Source: Silurus meridionalis (lineage: Eukaryota; Chordata; Actinopteri; Siluriformes; Siluridae). From it: a DNA stretch of 64,000 bases. Shown piece by piece: positions 1-10,230 of this stretch (the first letter of the stretch is position 1; each line of letters starts with the position of its first letter). The position numbers and the translations under genes were made by a program. Location: positions 304,501 through 368,500 of the forward strand of contig NW_025804663.1 in the NCBI RefSeq assembly GCF_014805685.1, given 5' to 3'. The notes beneath the pieces were generated by a model, which had not been told where the DNA came from, did not search any database, and saw only the letters and a program-made list of their open reading frames with translations.

Positions 1-199
1 CTCCGAGTCAGTGCAGCAGACCGCCGACACCAACTACAATCCAATCCATCCTCAAAGCACCCGTTCTACTCTGGAATTATATGGAACACCCAAGGTGTTG
101 ATGAGATACCGTCCCAAGCTGCACAGAAGTGTGAAGATCCACGGAGGGGAGAGGGGCAGGAACAGTGGTCACTGGAGCCTCAGGAGCATGTTTAACTCG

Positions 200-241
<42 letters not shown>

Positions 242-1615
242 ATATGGATTATTAAGTGTCCCTATTGGTGTATGAAAGTTAATGTCACTGTGCAGTTTGG
301 ACTCCGGCAAGACTCGCTATGGTAGCATAACTAAAAGGGAGAACCAGAAGGTAACACAGACATGAGGGATCTCTGGGATAAGAGACGACCCACCACACCA
401 CCGTCAACAAACCTGAGTGAACGTGTGAATGTGAGGGGACGACAGCATACAAATATACCAGTTCACCAAACACTCTATATCCATACTCCTCCAGATCTGA
501 GCCTTTACCTAAGAAAATCTACTGATAAAAGGCTTGACTAAATAAATAAGTTTTCAACCTCGACTTGAACACTGAGACTGTGTCTGAGTCCCGAACACTG
601 ATTGGAAGGCTGTTCCATAACTGTGGGGCTTTATAAGAGAAAGATCTGCCCCCTGCTGTAGTCTTCATTATTTGAGGAACCAACAGATAGCCAGCACCTT
701 TGATCTAAGTAGGCGTGGAGGATCATACTGGTACAGAAGTTCACTCAGATACTGCGGTGCGAGACCGTTAAGTGCTTTATACGTCAGTAGTAATATTTTA
801 TAATCAATGCGAGATTTGATTGGGAGCCAGTGTAGACTGATTAAAATGGGTGATGTGGTCGTATTTCCTAGATCTAGTGAGGACTCTTGCTGCTGCATTC
901 TGGACTAACTGAAGCTTATTTATGCACTTACTCCAACACCCAGACAGTAAAGCGTTACAGTAGTCTAATCTAGAAGTAACAAAAGCATGAACTAGTTTTT
1001 CTGCATCCTGTAACGACATCATATTTCTAATTTTAGCAACATTTCTAAGGTGAAAGAAGGAGATCCTGGTGATATTATTCACGTGAGACTCAAAGGAAAG
1101 ACTCGGGTCAATAATCACACCAAGGTCTTTGACAGCCGTACATGCTGAAACAGAAACACCATCTAGAGATGCTACGTAATCGGAAAGTTTACTTCTAGCT
1201 GCATGCGGTCCTAGTAAAAGTACTTCCGTCTTTTCTGAGTTGAGCAGAAGAAAGTTATTAAGCATCCACTGTCTAATGTCCTTTACACACTTCTCAACAT
1301 TGTTTAGCTGATCTCGCTCATCTGGCTTTGCTGAAATATACAGCTGTGTGTCATCAGCATAGCAATGGAAGCGAATACCATGTTTATGAATGATTTCACC
1401 AAGAGGCAGCATATATAAAGAAAAAAACAGCGGGCCTAAGACAGATCCTTGAGGAACACCAAACTTTACCTCATAGAGTGTGGAGAACTCACCATTTACA
1501 TCCACAAACTGATAGCGATCAGTCAAATAAGACCTGAGCCAAGAGAGAGCTGTTCCCTTTATTCCTACACATAGTGTGGAGCAACCCGTGGCCTGGCCTA
1601 CTGCCGTGTAAGACT
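1..1615 (-). mobile_element. L2-like non-LTR retrotransposon (L2-A), 5'-truncated, runs off window start
   Basis: Minus-strand LINE copy. Its C-terminal coding part and 3'UTR lie toward base 1, and the copy is cut by the window edge. The reverse transcriptase (RT) frame at about 804-1615 stays open for some 270 residues. It shows the RT signatures VPQGSVLGP and YADDTQLY and a downstream block with [13 protein letters not shown], typical of the L2/CR1 branch of the Jockey superfamily. A frameshift near 830-890 moves the C-terminal end ([18 protein letters not shown]) into another frame (668-898). The endonuclease and ORF1 are missing, as expected for 5' truncation. At least nine other pieces of this family occur in the window. 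Non-functional copy. Confidence 0.88.
203..238. repeat. (GA)n microsatellite inside L2-A 3'UTR
   Basis: An uninterrupted GA run lies inside the L2-A 3'UTR. The same position holds a far longer interrupted GA array in the copy at 16.66-17.69 kb, so the repeat was probably present in the source element and expanded separately. Confidence 0.95.
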
Positions 1616-1643
1616 TGCCTACTAAGGCCGAAGTGGCTTTCAA
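804..1643 (-). pseudogene. L2-A reverse transcriptase fragment
   Basis: This is the longest uninterrupted RT stretch of the L2-A family here. It covers the fingers/palm from [11 protein letters not shown] through the catalytic YADD box to the thumb ([17 protein letters not shown]). The first ~20 residues are not LINE sequence: they derive from a short hairpin at the 5' truncation point (1616-1657). The product would be an RT lacking endonuclease, so it could not retrotranspose alone. The catalytic aspartates are preserved. Confidence 0.85.
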
Positions 1644-1657
1644 CGGCCTAGTAGGCA
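1616..1657. repeat. Short inverted repeat (hairpin) at L2 junction
   Basis: Arms tgcctactaaggccg (1616-1630) and cggcctagtaggca (1644-1657) are reverse complements apart from one bulged A. The loop is 13 bases. The hairpin sits exactly where recognisable L2 sequence stops. From 1658 to about 1980 I see no recognisable gene or element. Confidence 0.7.
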
Positions 1658-2002
1658 GTACCGGAGCCTTCAGTGATGCAACACCTGGGGAGAGATAGCC
1701 ATGTGGCTATAGCACCGGACGATAGTCTCTCATGAGCCGACTGAGCATGCTCTACTCCCAAGCAAACAAAAAAATTCATGTGTGTGTGTTCCTGTAATGA
1801 AACGGGGGCAAGGAGGGACACACATGCAAAAGTTTGTTTGCCATTTAGCCATGGTTGCACAGATTCACACAAAGCGCTTACCTGAACAATCAGAAGCTAA
1901 TGTTACGCTACCATCGCTTTGCCATTTTGTAGCTTCCTGGTTTTTTATTCAGGAAACAAGCTGAATAATATATTACTGAAGACTATAAATACTACACATT
2001 AT

Positions 2003-2012
2003 AATTATTATT

Positions 2013-2055
<43 letters not shown>

Positions 2056-2067
2056 TAATAATAATAG
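2003..2067. repeat. (TTA/AAT)n microsatellite
   Basis: The tract switches from TTA to AAT units and is broken once by an A-run. The surrounding 1.98-2.27 kb shows no coding support. Confidence 0.93.
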
Positions 2068-2274
2068 TGTATATTATGAGAAAGAAGAACGGTGGAAGTG
2101 TTGGTGGATGTAATTGCAGAAGAATTCAGTCAAATAAAATGCAAACCTGCACTTTATAGACAAAGTTTGTGGATACCTGAGCATAAGTTTGGTATGTACA
2201 TTTTTTTGAACTTTTCATTCTACATTTATTTCCCATTTACTGTTATAATGAGCTTCACTCTTCCCAGGAGAGCG

Positions 2275-2354
2275 AACTCCATATAGATCTGCTTCACACG
2301 GGTTGGAAGATCTTCCACATCTTCCAACGCGTGTGAAGCAGTCTATATGGAGTT
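2275..2354. repeat. 80-bp near-perfect palindrome
   Basis: The left arm 2275-2311 and right arm 2319-2354 are reverse complements over about 36 bp, with one single-base indel and one mismatch, around a 7-base spacer (cttccac). A transcript would fold into a long, nearly perfect stem-loop. It is not part of any LINE copy I recognise. Possible origins are a tiny palindromic transposon, two tail-to-tail copies of a short element, or a small-RNA hairpin precursor. No function is claimed. Confidence 0.85.
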
Positions 2355-2598
2355 GGCTTTATGCACAGGGGCATGGACATGCTGGAGCAGGTTTGGGTCT
2401 TCTAGTTCAAGTGAAGTGAAAATTTCATTCTTTAGCATCCAGAGATGTTCCAAATAATTGTGTATTTTAATGTTTGTATAACAGTTTGGAGAAGAACCAC
2501 ATCAAGTGTAGACCAAGAAACAATAATAAAGATATCATGAAACACAAACACAAACAACTATGTAGAAATGACTGCGCTGTATTCATGGCCTTCAATGT

Positions 2599-2600
<2 letters not shown>

Positions 2601-2642
<42 letters not shown>

Positions 2643-2827
2643 AGTGAATCAGCCTCACATTTCCCCTGAGGTGATTCTTCACAGGATTTAACAGCTCTGA
2701 TCTGACACTGTGCTTGATGACCAGTTTGCTGCTCTCTGGTTCTTCACACCATTACAATTGATACACAGTGTGTTTAAACCTGTGACGTATCTTCTGCCCT
2801 CACACTCGTCCCCACTCTGGACTGGAC

Positions 2828-2872
<45 letters not shown>

Positions 2873-3154
2873 TGAGATTCATGACAGCTCATTACTCCAT
2901 TACTCCGTCTTATACACTCCTTCACTCCTTCGCTTCAGGTTGATTATTTTTCTTCAGCAGCACATCCCTCGTTCCTCATCCTTTGTTCCATTGTTCTTTT
3001 ATTAAAATAATGACAGGTTTGGATAATAACAGAGGCAGACTCTTTCACTCTGCAGAAACCCAACCCAGTGATTAGGCAGAGATGTGTACACAACGCTCTA
3101 GTGCTGTGTTTTATTTCAGCTGCAGGATGATGTGTGTGTGTGTGTGTGTGTGTG
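2601..3154. repeat. Three (GT)n microsatellites in non-coding DNA
   Basis: GT tracts lie at 2601-2638, 2831-2871 and 3131-3154. The open frames that cross them are simple-repeat artefacts. From 2355 to 3754 nothing else was recognised. Confidence 0.93.
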
Positions 3155-3754
3155 TTTTCACTGATTCTTGATAAAATGTGCAGCTCACAGCAGGAAACCA
3201 TCCTCCAGTTATAAATAGAAATATTTATCAGTTGAGAGAGAAACAGGAGCTGTAATGTGAAGGTTGTGTCACTCTGAGCAGAAAAAAGGAAAAAGAAAGA
3301 ATTCATGATCTGCTGATACACCAGAACTTCTCTATGCTGGTGAGATGTCCATGGAGTCGATCATTGTCTCTAGTCACGTGTACATTTAGATTATATTTAT
3401 ACCCTACATATTATGTACTGAAGATGAGATGTTCAAAGTCGTATACACTATTTATAGCGTCATCTTATTGACCTGCTGTCAGGTAACATAATTTAATTGT
3501 TAAATGTTCTTCCAGCTCTTTCTTTTCTTAGACATTTTTGAGACGTGTTCCAGGCATCAACCTTATTTTTTCCTTAAAATGGTTCATTTTCAACAGTTTT
3601 AACATTTAATATGCGATTTATGTTCTGCTGTAGCGTTTAACCTGCTCCTGAGTGGCTAGTGATCAGTGTTCCTGTCCATTTCTTCTCTTGAATCTGCCCG
3701 ATTCAACCTGACGTATTACCTCTAAATAGAGTTCTCTTCAGTTGGAGATACTCA

Positions 3755-3872
3755 GCAGCTGGAGATGGTTCCACATCAACACCTAAAGAGCCATGAAGTT
3801 CCTGAGCGACTCAAGAACTTTGAGGATGGATTTGGACTGGAATTAATATCAACAGTCTGCTACAATGTGCTC
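3755..3872 (+). mobile_element. L2-A 3'UTR fragment
   Basis: The block reading gaggatggatttggactgg followed by cagtctgctaca matches the reverse complement of the 3'UTR seen in the minus-strand L2-A copies near 1-110 and 52120-52200. No coding sequence is retained. From 3880 to 4250 I see nothing. Confidence 0.7.
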
Positions 3873-4252
3873 ACGACCATAGTTTACATGAATGATGGTG
3901 AAAATGATTTTTGGAATTAAGGTTGTACATACAGACGTTCCTCATCCCTGGTTATTCGTATAAAAAATTCTCCTTGAAGGTAATAACCGAAATTGGGAGT
4001 GTGAGGATGAGAAGAATCCACTAGAATAATATTTTGTTTATCTTTTATTGGATACATTTCCTCCAGCTGAATTTATTCATCAATTGCTTTCTGAAAATGA
4101 TTTTATTACCAAACTAAAAGACAAGAAACTTTTCACAAGACTCCTGTAAAAGATATGAGTGAAATCTTAAAAATGATCTATTTTCTAACCAAAATGTTTA
4201 TTTAATTGTATTTATATCACTGTTTCCACCAGGTGTCTATCGAACATCAACA

Positions 4253-5480
4253 AGTAACTACAGGGGAATTAAGTTGATCAGTCACACCATGAAGTTCTGG
4301 GAAAGAGTAGTGGAAGCCAGGCTGAGAGAAGAGGTGACCATCTGTGGGCAGCAGTATGGTTTCATGCTGAGGAAGAGCACCACAGACGCATAATTTGCTT
4401 TGAGGATGTTGATGGAGAAGTATAGAGAAGGACAGAAGGAGCTGCATTGTGTGTTTGTGGATTTAGAGAAAGCGTACGACAGGGTGGTGAGAGGAGTTGT
4501 GGTATTGTATGAGGAGGTCTGGTGTGTCAGAGAAGTATGTGAGGGTGGTGCAGGACATGTATGAGGACAGTGTGACAGCAGTGAAGTGTGCAGTAGAAAC
4601 CACAGACTGGTTCAGGGTGAAGGTTGGACTGCATCAAGGATAGGCTCTGAGCCCTTTCTGTTTGCAGTGGTGATGGACATGTTAAAGGATGAGGTCAGAC
4701 AGGAGTCTCCATGGACTATGATGTTTGTGGATGATATTGTGATTTGTGGTGAGAGTAGGGAGCAGGTGGAGAAGACCCTGGAGAGGTGGAGGTACACGCT
4801 GGAGAGAAGGGGTATGAAAGTCAGTAGGAGTAAGACAGAGTACATGTGTGTGAATGAGAGGGAGGGCAGTGGAGGGGTGCAGTTGCAGGAAGAAGAGGTG
4901 GAGAAGGTGGAGGAGTTCAGGTACCTGGGGTCAACAGTGCAAAGTAATGGAGAGTGTGTTAGAGAAGTGAAGAAAAGAGTGCACACAGGGTGGAGTGGGT
5001 GGAGAAGCGTGATAGCTGGAGTGATTTGTGATAGAAGAGTATCTGTGAGAGTGAAAGGGAAAGTTTATAGGACTGTGGTGAGACCTGAGATGTTGTATGG
5101 ATTAGAGACAGTGGCATTGAGTAAAAGACAGGAGGTGAAGCTGTAGGTAGCAGAGCTGAAGATGTTGAGATGTTCCTTGGGAGTGACGATGATGGACAGG
5201 ATTAGATATGAGTTTATTAGAGGGACAGCACATGTAGGATGTTTTGGAGACAAGGTGAGGGAGGTAAGATTGAGATGGTTTGGACATGTTCAGAGGAGGG
5301 ACATGGGGTATATCAGTAGGAGAATGCTGAAGATGGAGCCACCAGGAAGGAAGAAAAGAGGAAGACCAAGGAGGAGGTTTATGGATTTGGTGAGGGAAGA
5401 CATGCAGGTAGTTGGGTTGAAAGAGGCAGATGTAGAGGACAGGGGGGTATGGAGACGGATGATCCACTGTGGAGACTCCT
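4253..5480 (+). mobile_element. RTE-like LINE, 5'-truncated copy
   Basis: The copy begins inside the reverse transcriptase (NYRGIKLISHTMKFWERVV) and runs to the RTE C-terminal motif RRMIHCGD near 5470. It covers RT motifs 1-7 and the RTE thumb/C-terminal region (LRWFGHVQRRD, GRPRRRFMD). In-frame stops include one after KSTTDA (about 4392), one inside HQG-AL (about 4642), and one after RQEVKL (about 5144); frameshifts also occur. In the catalytic box the usual FADD reads FVDD. The AAG-repeat tail is absent. Dead copy. The closest relative in the window is the full-length element at 7.1 kb. Confidence 0.88.
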
Positions 5481-5488
5481 CAACATGA
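4586..5488 (+). pseudogene. RTE reverse transcriptase C-terminal half, broken
   Basis: Two open stretches (4586-5146 and 5162-5488) encode the palm with MMFVDDIVICGES and the C-terminal region with GTAHVGCFGDKVREVRLRW and PPGRKKRGRPRRR. They are separated by a TAG stop. The alanine-to-valine change in the metal-binding FADD box may itself impair activity, though this is inference. Confidence 0.85.
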
Positions 5489-5524
5489 CCTTGTGGAGTC
5501 GTCTCTCCTAACTTTCTCTTCTGT

Positions 5525-5525
<1 letters not shown>

Positions 5526-5565
<40 letters not shown>
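5526..5565. repeat. (AC)n microsatellite
   Basis: AC tract between the dead RTE copy and unassigned DNA. The 5566-5815 segment contains an AATAAA-like signal (about 5620) and resembles an LTR tail, but I could not find a partner LTR. Confidence 0.93.
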
Positions 5566-5566
<1 letters not shown>

Positions 5567-5817
5567 GGCAGCCCACCCCTTTCTCTCCATCTCTTTGGAA
5601 GTATATCTTCATGTGTGAGACAATAAACTTTGGAACTTCTCTCTGAAAGCCAAATCATGTGTTTCATTGAGACTTCCCCGTATACATAGGAGAGCAGAGA
5701 TCGAGAGGAAAGGCTGAATTCAGGGGTATCCTGTCCAGGGGACAGAAGGCAATCCTGCCCAAGCGGCAGAGGATAAAACATTCCTTACAGTAGGGTAAGT
5801 TACAAAAGGTTTCCTCT

Positions 5818-5857
5818 GTAGGTTAGGGTCAAATAGAACAGGGAACAGTAGGGTACG
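5818..5857. repeat. ~40-bp direct repeat flanking a LINE, left copy
   Basis: The sequence starting gtaggttagggtcaaatag recurs at 6979-7017 with about four differences. The two copies bracket the minus-strand Rex1-like LINE. This fits an old, long target-site duplication or a pre-existing tandem repeat. Confidence 0.65.
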
Positions 5858-6046
5858 TTTACATTTACATTTACATTTGCGGCATTTAGCAGACGTCCTT
5901 ATCCAGAGCCACGTGCGAAAGTGCTTTGAGTCTCTAGTAATGAATAAATCTTCACTGTACACCAGATTACAAACTTAATATAAATATAACTCTCGAATTC
6001 TACAAACTTGGAAAGTGCTAATTCAAGTGTTTCAGAAAGAGGTAGG

Positions 6047-6388
6047 TGTCAAGGAACAGCCTGCCCCCGCTGTCCCACGGCTCTGCACACACACGTAGCC
6101 TGTCCCCATCATACTAAGCACCGGGCACCTGCGGCTCATTAACCAGCAGCTCTACTTAAACCCCTCGCCTTCACTCACTCACCGTCAGTTCTACTTACTT
6201 ACGTGGGAGAACACATATGACTGCACTAGTTACGGTCTACATTTCAGTGGATACCCCGCGATCTCATTTCCTTCCTCCTCTTTTCGTTCCATGTTTTGGT
6301 TTGTTTTAGGTTTGTTTCTGTTTCCTCATTAAAAGAACCAGCTTTCTCACAATTCCGGTTTTGCTTCGGTCACTCCACAACCGTGACA
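6047..6388. mobile_element. Solo LTR with 5-bp target-site duplication
   Basis: The block starts TGTCAAGG and ends CGTGACA, so it has the TG...CA ends of an LTR. It is flanked on both sides by gtagg (6042-6046 and 6389-6393). Removing it rejoins the Rex1-like LINE sequence, which proves it is an insertion. It holds a TATA-like acttaaa and an attaaaag sequence near its right end. No internal retroelement sequence remains, as expected after recombination between two LTRs. The superfamily is not identified. Confidence 0.85.
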
Positions 6389-6400
6389 GTAGGTCTTCAA

Positions 6401-6736
6401 TCATCGCATGAAGATAGTCAGGGACACGGCTGTACGAACATCTAGGGGAAGTTCATTCCACCACCTCGGTGCCAGAACAGAGAAGAGTCTTGAAGTATAC
6501 TTACCTCTCATTCTGAGAGAAGGAGGTACCAGTCGAGCAGTGCTGGAGGATCTCAGACAGCGTGGTGCAGTGTGAGATGTGATGAGGTCACTGAGGTAAG
6601 ATGGCGCTGGTCCATTTTTGGCCTTGTAGGCATCATCAGTGTTTTGAATCTGATACATGCAGCCTGTGGAACCCAGTGAAGTTAGCGCAGCAGTGGGGTG
6701 GTGTGGGAAAACTTGGGCAGATTGAACACAAGTCAT
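6401..6736 (-). pseudogene. Rex1-like RT C-terminal region
   Basis: An open frame of 111 residues carries GPAPSYLSDLITSHTAPRCL and LAPRWWNELPLDVRTAVSL. It corresponds to the region after the RT thumb in Rex1-like LINEs. It ends where the solo LTR interrupts the element. No catalytic motif is retained. Confidence 0.8.
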
Positions 6737-6978
6737 GCAGCTGTGGTTTGGATCATTTGCAGTGGACGAATAGCATTCAGGGGAAGACCTGCCAGCAGAG
6801 AGTTGCAGTAGTCAAGTCTTGAAATGACAAGAGACTGAACAAGCACCTGGGCAGCCTTTGTGGACAGAAATGGATGTTGTAGAGAAGAAATCGACAGGAA
6901 CGAGCCACATTAGCGACATGTGGGAAGAAGGACAGTTCATTGTCCATAGTTACCCCAAGGTTACGAGCAGTAAGGCAG

Positions 6979-7017
6979 GGTAGGTTAGGGCCAAATAGAA
7001 TAGGGTACAGTAGGGTA
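6979..7017. repeat. ~40-bp direct repeat flanking a LINE, right copy
   Basis: Partner of 5818-5857, with about four differences. Confidence 0.65.
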
Positions 7018-7335
7018 CCCTACACTTCTGATCTCAGCTTCAAATAGTTCAAATAAAAAGATGCTACCAGGTTCTTGACTAACTGAAAAATTTGAGTCTA
7101 TATATCCAGTAGTTGCTGCCAACCCAGCCATTAGGGAGGCACAAGCCAGTGCATTCTTAGTGCCGGTCCCAAGCCCGGGTAAATGGGGAGGGTTGCGTTA
7201 GGAAGGGCATCCAGCATAAAACACGTGCCAAATCAAATATGCGGATCACAAATGAGAATTTCATACCGGATCGGTCGAGGCCCGGGTTAACAACGACCGC
7301 CACAGGTATCGTTAGCCGACAGGGTACCGTGGAAA

Positions 7336-8899
7336 TTGGGCTACTGTTGGTCAAGGAGGAGAAGGAGAGGAGGAAGACGCCTACAGAGACGGCAGGGAAA
7401 GGAGCAGTGTAGGAGAGTGGAGGTTAGGGTTGGTACTTTAAATGTTGGTACTATGACGGGTAAAGGGAGAGAGGTAGCTGATATGATGGAGAGGAGAAAG
7501 GTAGATATGTTGTGTGTTCAGGAGACCAAGTGGAAAGGGAGTAAGGCCAGGAACATTGGAGGTGGGTTTAAACTGTTTTATCATGGTGTGGATGGAAAGA
7601 GAAATGGTGTAGGGGTGATTCTGAAGGAAGAGTACAGTAAGAGTGTAGTGGAGGTGAAGAGAGTTTCTGATAGGGTGATGATCGTGAAGGTGGAAGTTGA
7701 AGGATGATGATAAATGTCATCAGTGCCTATGCTCCACAAGTTGGCTGTGAGATGGAGGAGAAGGAAAGATTCTGGAGTGAATTAGATGAAGTGGTAGATG
7801 GTGTACCTAGGAAAGAACGGTTAGTGATTGGGGCGGACTTTAATGGGCATGTGGGTGAAGGGAACAGAGGTGATGAGGAGGTGATGGGTAGGTATGGTTT
7901 TAAGGAGAGGAATGTGGAAGGGCAGATGGTGGTAGATTTTGCTAAAAGGATGGAAATGGCAGTGGTGAACACTTATTTTAAAAAGAAGGAGGATCATAGG
8001 GTGACGATAAGAGTGGAGGAAGGTGCACACAGGTGGACTATGTGCTATGCAGGAGATGCAACCTGAAGGAGATTGGCGACTGTAAGGTGTTGGCAGGGGA
8101 CAGTGTAGCTAGACAGCATAGGATGGTGGTCTGTAGGATGGTTTTGGAGGCGAGGATGAAGAGGAGGAGAGTGAGGACTGAAAGAAGAATAAGATGGTGG
8201 AAACTGAAGGAGGAAGAGTGTAGTGTGAGGTTCAGGGAAGAGGTCAGAGAGAGGCTCAGTGGTGTTAAGGAGGTGTTGGATGATTGGGCAACTACTGCAG
8301 GAGTGATGAGGGAGGCAGCTAGAAAAGTACTTGGTGTGACATCTGGAAATAGAAAGGAAGACAAGGAGACGTGGTGGTGGAATGAGGAAGTGCAGGAGAG
8401 CATAAGGAGAAAGAGGTTGGCAAAACAGAAGTGGGATAGACAGAGTGATGAGAAAAGTAGGCAGGAGTACAAGGAGATGCGGCAGCAGGTTAAGAGGGAT
8501 GTGGCGAAAGCCAAGGAAAAGGCATATGAGGAGCTGTATGAGAGGTTGGACACTAAGGAAGGAGAAAAGGATTTGTACCGATTGGCCAGGCAGAGGGACC
8601 GAGCTGGAAAGGATGTACTGCAAGTTAGAGCAGTAAAGGATGGAGAGGGAAATGTGTTGACTAGTGAGGAGAGTGTGTTGAGAAGGTGGAGGGAGTATTT
8701 TGAGCAGCTGATGAATGAGGAAAATCAGAGAGAGAGAAGGTTGGATGATGTGGAGATGGTGAAGCAGGATGTAGATAAGATTAGTAAGGAGGAAGTGAGA
8801 GCAGCGATTAAGAGGATGAAGAGTGGAAAGTCGGTTGGACCAGATGACATACCGGTGGAAGCGTGGAGATGTTTAGGAGAGATGGCAGTGGGGTTTTGA
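7336..8899 (+). pseudogene. RTE endonuclease and linker region, frameshifted
   Basis: The first frame (7336-7707) carries the endonuclease start (LNVGTMTGKGREVADMM, VQETKW). The second (7704-8066) continues with SAYAPQVGCEMEEKERFW and the GADFNGHVG active-site block. The third (8033-8899) begins at DYVLCRRCNLKEI and runs through the linker to MKSGKSVGPDDIPVEAW. The first break is a lost G in a GGG run (near 7706). The second is a short deletion near 8005, where the copy at 61 kb reads gatgtataag. The third is a lost T in a T-run near 8895. APE endonucleases of this type nick target DNA to prime reverse transcription. Confidence 0.9.
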
Positions 8900-10230
8900 C
8901 CAGATTGTTTAACAGGATTTTGGAAGGTGAGAAGATGCCTGAGGAATGGAGAAAGAGTGTGCTGGTACCGATCTTTAAGCATAAAGGAGATGTGCAGACC
9001 TGCAGTAACTACAGGGGTATTAAGTTGATCAGTCACACCATGAAGTTATGGGAAAGAGTAGTGGAAGCCAGGCTGAGAGAAGAGGTGACCATCTGTGAGC
9101 AACAGTATGGTTTCATGCCGAGGAAGAGCACCACAGATGCCATATTTGCTTTGAGAATGTTGATGGAGAAGTATAGAGAAGGACAGAAGGAATTGCATTG
9201 TGTATTTGTGGATTTAGAGAAGGCGACGACAGGGTGCCAAGAGAGGAGTTGTGGTACTGTATGAGGAAGTCAGGTGTGTCGGAGAAGTATGTAAGGGTGG
9301 TGCAGGACATGTATGAGGACAGTGTGACGGCAGTGAAGTGTGCAGTAGGTACGACAGACTGGTTTAGAGTGAAGGTTGGACTGCATCAAGGATCGGCCCT
9401 GAGCCCTTTCCTGTTTGCAGTGGTGATGGACAGGTTGACGGACGAGGTCAGACAGGAGTCTCCTGGACTATGATGTTTGCGGATGATATTGTGATTTGTT
9501 GTGAGAGTAGGGAGCAGGTTGAGAAGAGCCTGGAGAGGTGGAGATATGCACTGGAGAGAAGGGGAATGAAACTCAGTAGGAGTAAGACAGAGTACATGTG
9601 TGTGAATGAGAGGGAGGGCAGTGGAGTGGTGCGGTTGCAGGAGAAGAGCTTCAGAAGGTGGAGGAATTCAGGTACCTGGGTTCAACAGTGCAAAGTAATG
9701 GAGAGTGTGTTAGAGAAGTGAAGAAAAGAGTGCAGGCAGGGTGGAGTGGGTGGAGAAGAGTGACAGGAGTGATTTGTGATAGTAGGGTATCTGCAAAATT
9801 GAAAGGGAAAGTTTATAGGACTGTGGTGAGACCTGCGATGTTGTATGGTTTAGAGACAGTGGCATTGAGTAAAAGACAGGAGGTGGAGCTGGAGGTAGCA
9901 GAGCTAAAGATGTTGAGGTTTTCGTTGGGAGTGACGAGGATGGATAAGATTAGAAATGAGTTTATTAGAGGGACAGCGCATGTAGGATGTTTTGGTGACA
10001 AGGTGAGGGAGGCGAGATTGAGATGGTTTGGACATGTGCAGAGGAGGGACATAAATTATATTGGTAGAAGAATGCTGAGGATGGAGCCACCAGGTAGGAG
10101 GAAAAGAGGAAGGCCAAAAAGGAGGTTCATGGATGTGGTGAGGGAAGACATGCAGGTAGTTGGTGTAAAAGAGGCAGATGTAGAGGACAGGGTGGTGTGG
10201 AGACGGATGATCCGCTGTGGCGACCCCTAA
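8863..10230 (+). pseudogene. RTE reverse transcriptase and C-terminal region, frameshifted
   Basis: Four successive frames carry the RT: 8863-9264 (NYRGIKLISHTMKLWERVV, MPRKSTTDAIFAL), 9198-9473 ([31 protein letters not shown]), 9470-9721 ([13 protein letters not shown], the catalytic box) and 9658-10230 (LRWFGHVQRRD, GRPKRRFMDVV, RRMIRCGDP). Breaks fall at a missing T in the AYDRV region (about 9226), at a short deletion before MMFADD (about 9462), and near 9645. All key motifs are otherwise intact, so this is either a very recently dead copy or one damaged by base-calling. Confidence 0.9.

Larger units (their letters stand above)
5857..6965 (-). mobile_element. Rex1-like LINE 3' part, interrupted by a solo LTR
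   Basis: Minus-strand LINE. Its 3' tail (repeated acattt on the plus strand) is at 5858-5878, followed by the conserved ggcatttagcagacg block. The C-terminal RT extension lies at 6401-6736 with RLFSVLAPRWWNELPLDVR, a motif I associate with fish Rex1/Babar elements. Further N-terminal RT sequence up to about 6960 is degenerate. The endonuclease and RT core are missing. A 342-bp solo LTR sits inside at 6047-6388. Other copies of the family lie at 22.6, 24.9, 28.6 and 37.2 kb. Confidence 0.78.

Noticed and set aside
4612..4986. Antisense 124-residue frame opposite the RTE RT, and similar S/L/P-rich antisense frames at 8038-8623, 58557-59293 and 61113-61680
   Set aside because: Each mirrors purine-rich RTE coding DNA; the motifs are on the opposite strand.
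5566..5815. Segment resembling an LTR tail (AATAAA-like signal, CT-rich, then possible primer-site-like sequence)
   Set aside because: No second copy in the window and no TG...CA ends with a target duplication.
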